From Flaveria trinervia (taxonomy: Eukaryota > Streptophyta > Magnoliopsida > Asterales > Asteraceae): a stretch of DNA of 64,000 nucleotides. The position numbers were made by a program, and so were the translations under genes. The stretch is from assembly GCA_025506515.1 (NCBI GenBank), contig CM046443.1, forward strand, positions 47,171,735 through 47,235,734. Direction: 5' to 3'. Of the stretch, positions 33,235 through 43,395 are shown in pieces; position 1 is the first letter of the stretch, and every line of letters starts with the position of its first letter. The notes under the pieces are model-generated. The model was not told where the DNA came from and searched no databases. It saw nothing but the letters and a program-made list of their open reading frames with translations.

Positions 33235-33675
33235 CTATTTCATCACCATCATTTGAAAAATCAGAACATTATGAAATCGTTTTTTATATTTGTTTCTTTG
33301 ATTTTTACCTGAGTCTTTCATATTTTCATCCTTTGTTGGTTTATATGTCCTTGATTTGTTATTATAAATGTGACTCTTAACAGTTGTTTTGTCAGATGAT
33401 GTTGGTGAGATAGGCTTGTTTTGAGGAATTCTCACTCTCGATTGCTTGTAATAACAGTCATTTGTATTGTGATTGTTTAAGTCACAGACTAAACAATATT
33501 TGTTGAAATAACATGTTTTTGTTGAATGATTGTTCATGTCACAGATGGAGCAATATTGATTGAAAAAGCACTCCTCTGTTTTGTGGTTAAACATATCACA
33601 TATGTCACAATACATATGCTTGTTAATTTTCTCAGATTTTACTGGTCTTGACTCAGTTGATTTTCCCTTTTTCAA
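33235..33675 (-). pseudogene. Copia-C gag C-terminal segment with triple CCHC repeat
   Basis: Three tandem 19-residue units each fit C-X2-C-X4-H-X4-C: YCDICDMFNHKTEECFFN, then YCSICDMNNHSTKTCYFN, then YCLVCDLNNHNTNDCYYK (about 33625-33450, minus strand). A basic tail follows (RVRIPQNKPISPTSS). This is separate from the usual gag knuckle at about 35010. The spacing is regular and all twelve ligands are present, so it is probably a nucleic-acid-binding zinc module. The frame starts with a shift relative to the segment upstream. Confidence 0.8.
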
Positions 33676-34496
33676 CTTAGTATCATTCTTTTTGCTGGAA
33701 GAAAATCAAATTCAGCCTTTTGTGCAGTTTGCTTTACTGCACTGAATTTGATTGTCTTTTGAGGCTGTTTTCGTTTCCTCATCCTTTTCTGTAGCTCTTT
33801 CTCAAACTGTTCAACATGATCTTTATTGCATATGTCAAATCCTACTCCATTTCTTGATTTTGATGTTTGAGGATCAGGTTGACTGTGTGATTTTGAACTC
33901 AGAGATTTTTTGTTATTTCCTTTTAATGAACTTTCATCTGATATGCTTGAATTTTGATGAGTATTGATCTCATTATCAGAACTGCTTTCAGCAGAGGGTT
34001 TAATCTTTTGCACAAACTTCTTTTTCCCATTAGCTATAGCAGGTATGAATTTTATGAATGGAACAATAGCTTTAATGGGGCTGACTGGTTTGACAACACT
34101 TACTGTCTTGTCTGAACACTCTTTTATTTTTATTGGGTGACCTAACTTGATTTTATCCTCACTAGTTTCAATGTAAACACTTGGTTCATTTTGAGGATTT
34201 GTGATTTGTTTTACTATCGTGTGGGTTTTAATAGTGTTAGGTTCAGTTTGATTTTTGAGTGTGACAGATTCAGGCATGACAGTATAGTTGTCATTGTATG
34301 GTGGAGGACATGAATTATACCCAATCCCTGACATGTCCTTTGGATCCTTTTGAGAATCCAGCATCTCTTGCAGCTTTACTGAAGATTGTTGAAACTTTTC
34401 AAGTTTCATTTCAGTAAGGGCTTGGTCAGCTTTAGATTGAGCTAATTTTTCAGATAATAGCTCATTCTCTCGCTGCAAGAGAATACTTCTCACCAT
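33672..34496 (-). pseudogene. Copia-C gag: coiled coil and disordered linker
   Basis: An open 274 codons. An N-terminal amphipathic helix with heptads (LQRENELLSEKLAQSKADQ to KLQEMLDSQ) continues the coiled coil of the upstream frame. A Ser/Lys-rich linker follows, with MSGIGYNSCPPPYNDNY, a block seen in many plant Copia gag proteins. It ends in a Lys/Arg-rich stretch (KELQKRMRKRKQPQKT). Confidence 0.75.
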
Positions 34497-35169
34497 GAAG
34501 TTTTTCTATGTCAGAGATGAGAGATTTAATTTTAATTTCAAAACTTTTTATTTCTCTCTTCATCATCTCTGACTTTACTTTCTCCTCTTTTATTTTCTCA
34601 GCCAATTTATGGTTATGCTCTCTATAACCTTGAAGTTCATTTATGCACTTATCAGAACAAAGATTGGATTTTACCTCAGATGGCATGGGGGATGGTCCAT
34701 CATTAATGTGTGTCATCAGTGCATGGTTCTGGAATTGTGGCTTGACTTCCTCAGCATACATGCTCCAGTCACACACTCCGTCTTGTTTGATCACAAGTGC
34801 ATTTGCTGAAGGTTGGTTGCTCCCAAAATCTTGATTGGCCAGTTGAGGTTGAGCTTGAGAAGATTGCTGTTGTTGATGATGATATTGTTGCTGATGATTG
34901 AGGGAGGGAATGCTTGAAGACGGTTGATATGATGACTGACTCTGAGAATGTCGTGGAGTATTGTTGTTTCTTCTTGGAGCATTACATTCTCTAGAGAAGT
35001 GCCCGACTATTCCACAATTGAAGCATTTGACTTTGGATTTGTCGTATCCGAGCTTAGTATTTTCATTCAGGCTGAGTTTTTTGCCTTTCCTGAAAAACCT
35101 TTTAGCTCTCATGGCAATCATAGCCATTTGCCATTGTAAATCCATCTCTTCTACATCATCTGGATCCAT
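34462..35169 (-). pseudogene. Copia-C gag: zinc knuckle and Gln-rich region
   Basis: MDPDDVEEMDLQWQMAMIAM then FFRKGKKL, the classical knuckle CFNCGIVGHFSREC, a Gln/Ser-rich low-complexity region, and a coiled coil from about residue 180 (HNHKLAEKIKEEKVKSEMMK). RNA-binding and packaging part of gag. Open across its length, with frame changes at both ends. Confidence 0.85.
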
Positions 35170-36179
35170 TTCCTCCAGATTCTTGGATTAGATGTGCAGA
35201 AGTCAGTCTTCCTCCCAAATATGCCTCAAAACTTGCTACAAAGGCATTATATGTAGCCTTCTGTTCTTCTGTTTTTTGATCATCAGTAGGGTTGGTAGAG
35301 ACAGAAGAGAATCCTGTTGATTGATTGGTTGATGTTGATGCTGATGCTGATGGTCTGTTAATTGAGTGTGCTGCAAAGAATCCAGTGGTTTTGTGTTGAT
35401 CTCCAGATGACAGAAAGTCATCCTCTTCAGTGATGAAGGCATTCTCAACAGAATGAGTTTCAGATGGAAACTTATAAGCTTCAACAACTTTTGGTCCTCC
35501 AAGATTCCTACTTCTTTCATCAAGTTCCAGTGCTTCAATTTTTGCAATCATTATGTCAAGAGTGGTACTCTCCAAATCAAGAGTATTTTTCAGCATTGTT
35601 ACGTTTTGTTTCCAATGCTCTGGAAGACTATGAACATTTTATTGTTGAGGTCTTTTGATTTGTAAGTCACTCCCATTATCTCCAAATCATTTACTAACTG
35701 CACAAATCTGTGCAATTGTTTAGAAATTGATTCCCCTTTGAAATGATGGAAGGTTTCATACTGATTTATCAGTTTGTCTCGGTTGATTTCAGCAACCTCA
35801 CTACTTCCTTCACACATAATTTGCAAAGCATCCCAAACTGCTTTTGCAGTTCCATACTTCTCCAGCCTTTTAAGCACATCCATCTTAAGTGCTTGAGTGA
35901 GGATGGAATATGCTTTAAGGTCAATCTTGATCTTCTTATAATCGTCATCATCTAGAGTAGATCTTCAATGGGAATCCTGGTTGTTCTGTAGAGAGCTGCC
36001 TGATCAGCTGATAGTGTTATTGGGATGTGGGGACCTTTACATATCGAAATCCAGTAGTCAGGATCTACACCTGTAATATAATTCATAAATCTTATTTTCC
36101 ATTGTTTGAACTCAGATTTATGTTTCAGCATTGGTGGTTTTGGGGTATGCCCAAGTTCTGAATAACTGTGAGAATCCAT
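35156..36179 (-). pseudogene. Copia-C gag, N-terminal part
   Basis: It starts at the ATG at 36179 (MDSHSYSELGHTPKPPMLKH), about 330 bp after the primer site. It reads EFKQWKIRFMNYITGVDPDY, then shifts frame near 35955 to the 35883-35599 piece (YGTAKAVWDALQIMCEGSSE, LINQYETFHHFKGESISKQL). It shifts again near 35597 to the 35596-35156 linker (acidic, Ser/Thr-rich, AYNAFVASFEAYLGGRLTSA). Typical UBN2 gag with two or three frameshifts. Confidence 0.85.
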
Positions 36180-36511
36180 TTTATCAGTTGATTTTTAGTA
36201 TGGATTAGTGAGTTTTTAAGTCTATTCAGTGGGTTTAGTTCAAATAATCATTAAAAACGTCCAGTAGATTCAGATCTGATGACTATGATGTCTGTAATCA
36301 GGTGTCTTTGTATTGTTGTAGGTTGTCGGACTTGTAGTCTGTAAGATGTTCTGTGTTCGACTGATTGGTTGAATGAGGGGCTGTTGATGAGTATTTCAGG
36401 TAGTATTCGGTGTGTAAACTGATTAGAGATGTATAAATACTCTGTTCAGCTACTCAATCACCAGATCTATCGGTTCAGACCAGATCTGTGCAGATCTGAG
36501 TAAGAACTGAG

Positions 36512-36532
36512 AGCCGTGGCTCTGATACCAAT
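36512..36532 (-). promoter_or_regulatory. Primer binding site of Copia-C
   Basis: On the minus strand ATTGGTATCAGAGCCACGG follows the LTR end directly. It is complementary to initiator-Met tRNA and sets the element direction. Confidence 0.9.
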
Positions 36533-37212
36533 TGACTGGAAAGGATTTGAGAAGATAATCTCAGTTGATGTGAATCAATAAGGACCGAATATAGTGATTG
36601 AGTCAAAGATTGAGAGGCGGAATCAGACAATCAATGAACATTGAATACACATGATACTCATAAATATGTTTGTATATATTGAATACTTTGATTGATTGAT
36701 TACAAGAACATTCAATGCAAACGAACATTCTAGGAACCAAGAATCAAATCAAATTACAGACAAAAGTTGCCCCATGTATGAGGTATACTATTCTATTTAT
36801 AGGCAGACATGTTGCCATTACAAAAGACTAAACTACCCTTACCAAAGCTAGTTTAAGTCTTCATCAGCATTGGCTGTTGATCATCCGCATTGACAAATGC
36901 GGATGAGTTGACTTCATCAGCATTTCTTCAACCGCATTGAAGTTTGGTCATCCGCATTGGTAAATGCGGATGAACAAAACACTTGTCCGCATTTCTTTGG
37001 TAATCCGCATTGGTCAATGCGGATGAACAAATGTATATCCGCATTTGTTAACTTGTCATCCGCATTGACAAATGCGGATGACCAACACTTGTATTTTTCT
37101 TCTTATTCAGTAGATACTTGTCTTGATCCGCATTTGTTCTTGGACATGAGGGATTCCAGCAGAGCACCATCCACCACTTGAACTGGCATGTATGATCCTT
37201 TCAGGTCCAACA
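36533..37212 (-). repeat. 5' LTR of Copia-C
   Basis: A 680-bp LTR, on the minus strand TGTTGGACCTGAAAGG to TTCCAGTCA. The TATA box TATAAATA is at 36801-36794. Upstream of it (36880-37140) lies an array of CATCCGCATTG and CAATGCGGATG units facing each other, this family's own palindrome type. Confidence 0.9.
36880..37140 (-). repeat. Palindrome array in Copia-C U3
   Basis: At least ten half-sites, CATCCGCATT and AATGCGGATG, alternate in opposed pairs separated by 3-10 bases. It is located upstream of the LTR TATA box. The organisation is like the Copia-A arrays but the sequence is unrelated. Confidence 0.85.
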
Positions 37213-37217
37213 ATAGT

Positions 37218-37766
37218 CAGTTTACTGGGTGTAATAAGGACAATCTATGCTTCATCATGGATGATCTCAAGGGGATTGCTGATGATGACTTAGAAGAGAT
37301 GGATATTTTGAGCCAAATGGCCTTGATAAATATCAGATCTCAGAAGTTCTACAAAAGAACTGGAAGAAAGTTCCCAGGACTCTCTGGCAAAACCAAAGTT
37401 GGTTTTGACAAGAGTAAGTTGAGGTGTCATAAATGCCACAGGCTTGGACACTTTGCTAGAGAATGTAGATCATCTGGATCTAATTCTTCTGCACCCTTTG
37501 TGACTTTCCCTGGCAATAGTCAACAACACAAAGGGCAACATCCTGTCAATTCTGGTCATCATTCTCAACCACAATCTCTTGCATATTTTGTTCCTCAGGG
37601 TCCAATGCCATATCCTTACCCTTGTTATTACATGCCACAAACCAGTCAGGTTCAAGCACCCATTGCTCAACAACCACATGCTCTTCCTGAGCCTCAACCA
37701 TCTCAATCTCATCAACCTCCTCAACCTCGACAACACAGCTTCTTCACCCCTGGAGTTGTTGACTAG
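37218..37766 (+). pseudogene. Copia-B gag, middle part with zinc knuckle
   Basis: It resumes the gag frame cut at 29196. It reads DDLKGIADDDLEEMDILSQM, RSQKFYKRTGRKFPGLSG and the knuckle CHKCHRLGHFAREC, then a Pro/Gln/His-rich tail (QVQAPIAQQPHALPEPQPSQ) to a stop at 37766. The downstream gag continues after a short break. Confidence 0.85.
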
Positions 37767-37858
37767 AGCAGTTTACCAGATGACATGTCTGGTCATGAAC
37801 AACTGTTCATAGGTGCTGGTCAACAGGTGGTGACAGTCCTTTTGGGAATCTGGCACTT

Positions 37859-38422
37859 ATGGCTCTGGAGTCTGCAGATGGATCATCCTCAAATGCCTCT
37901 TCATCACAGGTATCACAGGTATCCTCTGAGGCTAAGGCCAAATTATGTTCTGAAACATGCATAGCAGCATTTGCCTCTATTAGAGAAGAAAATGTAGCTT
38001 TAACTAATAAGAACATAGAGCTAGAAAAGATCATTTCCAAAAGAAAAGCTGAGTTTGAGTCTATGCTTAAAGAGAAAAATGATGAGATTTATAAACTTAA
38101 ATGCCAAATCACTGATGATAAGGCTAGGGAAGAGGTACTTTTAGAAAAGTACCAAGACCTCAAAGAAACCCTTGCAGTCACCCAAGTAGAGTGTGATCGA
38201 TGGATACAATCATGCAAAGGTTTTGAAATGCTTCTTAGTAAGCAATCTGCTTCCAATGTGAAGTTTGGCATTGGTTATAATCACACTGCTCCTCTTACAG
38301 ATTTTGCTTCAAGAGCAGAAGTGAAATCTGATGGAGAAAGCAATAACCAATCCACCTCCTCATGTGATTCACTTTCTGATAGAGCACCATCAGAAGTTGA
38401 AGTTAGTATTATTCCTCGTTGA
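37859..38422 (+). pseudogene. Copia-B gag, coiled-coil part
   Basis: An open 187 codons. KLCSETCIAAFASIREENVA leads into a long coiled coil (ALTNKNIELEKIISKRKAEF, LKEKNDEIYKLKCQITDDKA) and then VKFGIGYNHTAPLTDF, the gag block also present in Copia-C as MSGIGYNSCPPP. After this the element jumps to the integrase-RT linker, skipping protease and integrase. Confidence 0.8.
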
Positions 38423-38870
38423 ACCTATCAGCTGATCTTGATGGTTCAAATACTGACACTCACATGATCAAAGAGTTGATCAACTCAGGAGTTATTTCTT
38501 GAAGTCCTAAAAGGACTGGAGAGCAAGATTTAACACCTGAAGTTCAAACTCCAACTACTGTCAGCACTGATGATGATGATGATGATGATGATAACAGTAC
38601 TCACCTCTTCAGGTTTAGTGACCAACTGCCTGTGTCCTCTAAACCTGATGCTCCTGTAGCTTCAGTAGCTTCATCCACAACAGTGCTGATGAGATTTCTG
38701 CATCTTCAACTTCATTTGAGTTGCCACCATCTACATGGTTTCAAGAGTCTACATCAACATCTGTTGCTGCTGAAGGTTCTACAAACACTTGCACTGATCT
38801 CATTGTTTATCCAGAGCTGAAGAATCACCCAATGTCTCAAATCATTGGTGATATCAATGCTGGAGTTTCA
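38423..38870 (+). pseudogene. Copia-B linker at the protease/integrase deletion
   Basis: A short broken stretch with a (GAT)n Asp-rich tract (about 38569-38592) and Ser/Thr-rich reading up to NHPMSQIIGDINAGVSTRSQ, the block that precedes RT. No DSG protease site, HHCC or DDE motif occurs anywhere between gag and RT, so about 2-2.5 kb of normal pol is missing. The exact join is near 38430-38520. Confidence 0.75.
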
Positions 38871-39950
38871 ACCAGAAGTCAATTGTCCAATTTCTGCTTC
38901 TATGCTCTCTTCATCAGTCAGCTAGAGCCAAAGAATTATCATGTTGCACTTAGAGACAATGGCTGGGTTGAAGCAATGCAGCTTGAGCTTCTTCAGTTCA
39001 AAAAGCAGCAAGTGTGGGAGCTTGTTCTTCTTCCCCCAGGTAAGTGTGCAATAGGCACTAAATGGGTGTTTAGGAATAAAATAGATGAAAATGGGCTTAT
39101 TGTTAAGAACAAGGCCAGACTGGTTGTTCAGGGGTTTGCACAAGAAGAAGGTATTGATTATGAGGAAACCTTTGCACTTGTAGCCAGACTAGAGGCAATT
39201 AGATTGTTCTTAGCCTATGCTGCACTCCACAATCTTAAAGTTTTTCAAATGGATGTTAAAAGTGCATTTTTATATGGTAAAATAAAAGAAGAAGTTTATG
39301 TGTGTCAACCACCAGGTTTTGAGGATAATAACACCCAAAATGGGTATACAAGCTTGATAAGGCTCTTTATGGGTTGAAACAAGCTCCTAGAGCCTGGTAT
39401 GAGACATTATCTAACTTTCTTCTGCAAAATAATTTCACTAGAGGCTCCATAGATAAAATCTTATTTATTAAGAAGGTGGATCAGCATAAGCTACTTGTTC
39501 AATTTATGTTGATGATGTTATATTTGCATCCTCTGATCCCCAGTTGTGTGATGATTTTACAAAATTAATGCAAAGGAAGTTTGAAATGAGTGCAATGGGA
39601 GAATTACAGTTCTTTCTAGGCTTGCAAATCAAACAAAAAGCTGATGGAATTTTCATTCATCAGTCTAAATATACAAAAGATCTTTTAAATAAGTTTGATT
39701 TACAAAACTGTAAGCCCTGTTCTACTCCCATGTGCAACACCACACAATTGGATATTGATCAGAAAGGTAAAGCTGTTGATAAAACGCTTTACAGATGTAT
39801 GATTGGGTCCTTGATGTATTTAACAGCTTCTAGACCAGATATTATGTTTGCTACATGTGTTTGTGCTAGATTTCAGGCTGCACCTAAAGAGTCTCATCTG
39901 ATTGCAGTCAAGAGGATCTTTAGATATTTGCAAGGTACACATCTCTAGGT
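38871..39950 (+). pseudogene. Copia-B reverse transcriptase
   Basis: The frame to 39377 has CAIGTKWVFRNKIDENGLIV, ARLVVQGFAQEEGIDYEETF and FQMDVKSAFLYGKI. After a shift at about 39350-39375 comes KQAPRAWYETLSNFLLQ. YVDD is encoded at about 39506-39517 but in a shifted frame. The frame 39544-39948 has MSAMGELQFFLGLQIKQKAD and KRIFRYLQGT. Three single-base frameshifts; otherwise well preserved. Confidence 0.9.
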
Positions 39951-40448
39951 TTATGGTATTCAACTGGGCACTCTTGTAAATTAGTTGCTTTCTCTGATAG
40001 TGACTATGCAGGGTGTAAGTTAACCAGGAAATCAACTTCTGGTGGATGTCAATTCCTAGGCAACTGTTTGATTTCTTGGCAGAGTAAGAAACAAACATCT
40101 GTTGCTACATCCACTGCTGAAGCCGAGTACATTGCTGCTGCAAGTTGTACATCCCAAGTACTCTGGCTTCAGAATCAACTTTTGGATTATGGAATTACAG
40201 AGACTAAGACTCCGTTATTAATGGATAGTGCTTCAGCTCTTTGCATTGTCAAAAATCCAGTCCAGCACTCTAGGACCAAACATATAGAAATTAGACATCA
40301 TTTTATAAGAGATTGTTTTGAAAAGGGTCTAATTAATCCTATGTTTGTGCCTAGTGCTGATGAGCTTGCAGACATTTTTACTAAGCCTTTGGATAGTTCA
40401 ACTTTCCACAACCTGGTTTTAAGGCTTGGTATGCTGCAGCTAGAATAA
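39951..40448 (+). pseudogene. Copia-B RNase H
   Basis: SDSDYAGCKLTRKSTSGGCQ precedes 40068, then SWQSKKQTSVATSTAEAEYI, LWLQNQLLDYGI, HSRTKHIEIRHHFIRDCFEK and the C-terminal ELADIFTKPLD to the stop at 40446-40448. Complete domain apart from a frameshift near 39950. End of pol. Confidence 0.9.
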
Positions 40449-41220
40449 GTGACAACTACTGATGATCTCAGTAATAAGTACTGATGATCATTGGTAACCA
40501 TGTCACATATAAGTACTGATGAGTTCTTTTACCCTCAGTAGTTTTTATAACTACTGAAGGCTAAATGCCTCACAAGTACTGAAGTACTTTATCTGTTCTA
40601 AACTACTGATGTAGTTACATCTACTGATGTAGTTATAACTACTGAAATCAGTAAAAATAGATAAGTACTGACGTCCTATGAAACACCTGAAAAGCAGATG
40701 AAAAGTCTGATGAGTAAGTGTTGAGGACAGTATGAAACAGCTGAAAAGCTAAGAATTGACGAAAACAACTGATGAGTAATTTCTCTTCAGTTGTTTCTAC
40801 AACTGCTGTTTCTAAACAACTAAAGTAAGACGACAGTCTTCAGTAGTTTCACAACTACTGATAACTAATACCAAGTCTTCAGTTGTTTACAACAACTGAT
40901 GGCAAAACCACTGTCTTCAGTAGTTTCACAACTACTGGTGACAAACACCAAGTCCTCAGTTGTTTACATCATATGAAGTCAAAACCACGACCTTCAGTAG
41001 TTTCATAATACTGATGGTTAACACCAAGACTTCAGCTGTTTCAACGTCTGATGGTCAAAACCAAGTCTTCAGTTGTTTTATAACACCTGATGACAACACC
41101 ACCACTGTCAGTTGTTTTAAACCTCTGAAGGTTAATACCACGTCATCAGTAGTTTCAAACAGCTGATGACCACACCAAAACCTTCAGTAGTTTTCTTTCA
41201 GCCTTTTCATATCCCAACCC
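40449..41220 (+). repeat. Palindrome array between pol and the extra ORF of Copia-B
   Basis: More than twenty opposed half-sites of the type (TCAG)TAGTT and AACTACTGA/AACAACTGATG, for example CAGTAGTTTCACAACTACTG and CAGTTGTTTACAACAACTGA. No coding frame is supported. The array ends right before the TATA box at 41221. The same half-sites fill the Copia-B LTR U3. Confidence 0.85.
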
Positions 41221-41294
41221 TATAAATATCTGTCTTCTTCTCAAACGTTCCATTAGCCGTTCTTCTGACCTTCATACTCTCAAAAGTGGCTACC
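41221..41294 (+). promoter_or_regulatory. Candidate internal promoter of the Copia-B extra ORF
   Basis: TATAAATA at 41221-41228 in a C-rich context (CAACCCTATAAATATC). A CT/CA-rich stretch follows at plus 25 to 35, and ACCATGAG with the start codon is at 41295. The spacing of a plant TATA promoter with a short leader is respected. It lies directly downstream of the palindrome array. Inference from sequence only. Confidence 0.5.
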
Positions 41295-41960
41295 ATGAGT
41301 CTAAAACCCAGACATAATTGCGTGACCTACCTCACGAAATCGGCCTTTTGGACAAAGTTTGATCATGCCATAGACCTAATGGCTGATTCTCAGTATAGTA
41401 CTACTCTGCTCTTAAACTCGACCATCTACCCAGAGTCACTAAGTCAGTTTTGGTCCAATTCCTACGTTCACACTGATGTGCCTTCTGGCCAAATTTCTGT
41501 TCGGTCATTGGTCAACCAAAAACAAGTAGAGGTTACACCTGATAGCATTCGTCGAGTGCTAAATTTACAAGATGCTACTGCTGTGATGAGTATCCGAAGG
41601 GCACAACTGATATGTCCTTCATCAACAATGGGTACGATGGAAATCTTCGAGCTGCTACCATACTGAAGAAGAACTTCCCTGATGCTGAACGATGATATTT
41701 CATATGGTGAATGTTTGCTTAGCTCGAAGACATCCTCATGGATCAAATGTCTTCCCGGTGGCAACAGGTATTATATTCAATTCTAGAACACCAACCTTTA
41801 AATTTTTCACAAATTGTGTTTCTAGAAATCAAAGATCTGGCACAGAAACCTGTGGGAAACGATGGCTATTATATCCCAGGTTTCTGATGGCCATAATTTT
41901 AAATGAATTACAAATGATGGCCTTGTTGGCCTTGGAGTCCCTGCACCAGCTGTTCTAGCT
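41295..41960 (+). pseudogene. Copia-B extra ORF, N-terminal domain
   Basis: The ATG at 41295 (MSLKPRHNCVTYLTKSAFWT) is chosen for its good context. The domain reads YSTTLLLNSTIYPESLSQFW, ISVRSLVNQKQVEVTPDSIR and RVLNLQDA to a shift near 41600. Pieces in other frames follow, with MVNVCLARRHPHGSNVFPVA and RWLLYPRFLMAIILNE (41860-41910). It is related to 6298-6970 in Copia-A. This resembles hypothetical proteins attached to Asteraceae retroelement pol genes; the biochemical role is unknown. Confidence 0.7.
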
Positions 41961-43395
41961 GAGGTATACTCCAGGCATAACTCCGACCAATCTCTCAAAG
42001 AAGCTGCCCGTTTGCTCAAACCCAAGCAAAGGGAACCCACAGCTTCAACTGCCAGATCCAAAGTCCCCACCAAGCCAAAATCCAAACCCAAACAAGCTAA
42101 TCAGGGAGATGAGTCCCCTGATGATGCTCCTGTACCACCCAAACAGAATAAACTACTGGTTCAAACCCTCCAGTAGTGTTAAAGACTCAACCAGCAACAG
42201 CCGCATAGGTATCCTCTCAAAAGGATCCTGTTGTAATCACTTCAGGGGAAACCACATTACTGAGACCTCTCTCACTTGAGGAGGTTATCATTGAGGAGCA
42301 TCCCTCTCCCCGGATGCAATCAGCTTATATCCCCTCTTCCCATGCACATGCCCCCCAAAGTCCAACCATTATAATTGCTAATGTGCTGACTCAGCTGCAT
42401 GCCTCTCCTCCTCCCCTACAACCACCAACAAAGGGGAGAACAACAAACAATGAGGAAGAGGATACACATGCTTCTGACAACCCACAGCACCGGGTTTAAA
42501 TGTTCTATCTCCTGGTGTGGATATGGAGATCAGAACATCTGGTGAGGCTGCCACCTCTTCTGAATCAGCATATGATCAGACTGAGGTGGTAACATAACTA
42601 AGACCTCACCAGAGGCAACAGCTGATGAAGGACAAAGTCCTGAGGCTGGAAGTCCCCAGTTCCAAGACAAAGGGGCACATGCTACATCTGGTCTACACCC
42701 AGTGCATGTACATCCTGCTACAAGCAGGAGGTCAGGTGATTCAGCATCTGCTGATGATGACCTGGGCTTCTTTTATGATGTTCTTGCCCAGAACATATCC
42801 TAGAGGAGGAAGTCAGTAGGCTGCAAAAACTACTTGACCAACTCTCTCAGGGAGAAAGACCATCTACCACCACATCAACCCAACAGATGGCACCTTCCTC
42901 TGAAGGTCACTTAAACACACAACCACTCAAAGAATCTCAGCCACCTGCCTCTGTTTCTGGCACCATTTCTCAGGATCAAAACCCCTCTGAGCAAATGGAT
43001 GCTATCCCTCAAAATCCCCTATCTCTCATCACACCGCAGATAATTGAACTTGTCATTAAAACTGTTGATGAGAGACTTTCTTCTGTCTTACAACCTATGG
43101 TGGAGGATGTACTGAGCCAAAAGCTTTCTGCTGATCAAACCCTTAACACCAATGCACCCAAAAAGGGGGAGATTCCAGCAGTGAAAGCTAAAAGAAAGAG
43201 GATGGAGAAGGAGAAAGAGAAAGAGAAGGACAAAGAAGTGGAAATAGAGAAGGACTGTGTGTATGAGACCGAGAAAGAGAAGGAGAATGAGAATGAGAAG
43301 GGAGCTGAAAAGGAGAAAGTACATGAAAGTCAAAAGGACTTTCATGTCACATATAAGAAAAGAAAAGTGCTGAAAAAGAGAAAAACTTGAATGAA
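41961..43395 (+). pseudogene. Copia-B extra ORF, linker
   Basis: Pro/Ser/Thr-rich and charged reading in several frames with stops. 42887-43390 is the clearest: a helix-like LITPQIIELVIKTVDERLSS and then a long Lys/Glu run (KEKEKEKDKEVEIEK). Low complexity. It separates the two conserved domains, as in Copia-A (6971-8335). Confidence 0.55.

Larger units (their letters stand above)
29197..37212 (-). mobile_element. Copia-C, nested in Copia-B gag
   Basis: An 8-kb Copia element on the minus strand with perfect ATAGT duplications (29192-29196 and 37213-37217). The 5' LTR is 36533-37212; the 3' LTR is shortened (29197-29680). Order is LTR, primer site, gag with knuckles, protease, integrase, RT, RNase H. 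Removing it restores the Copia-B gag frame. Multiple frameshifts make it inactive. Confidence 0.95.
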
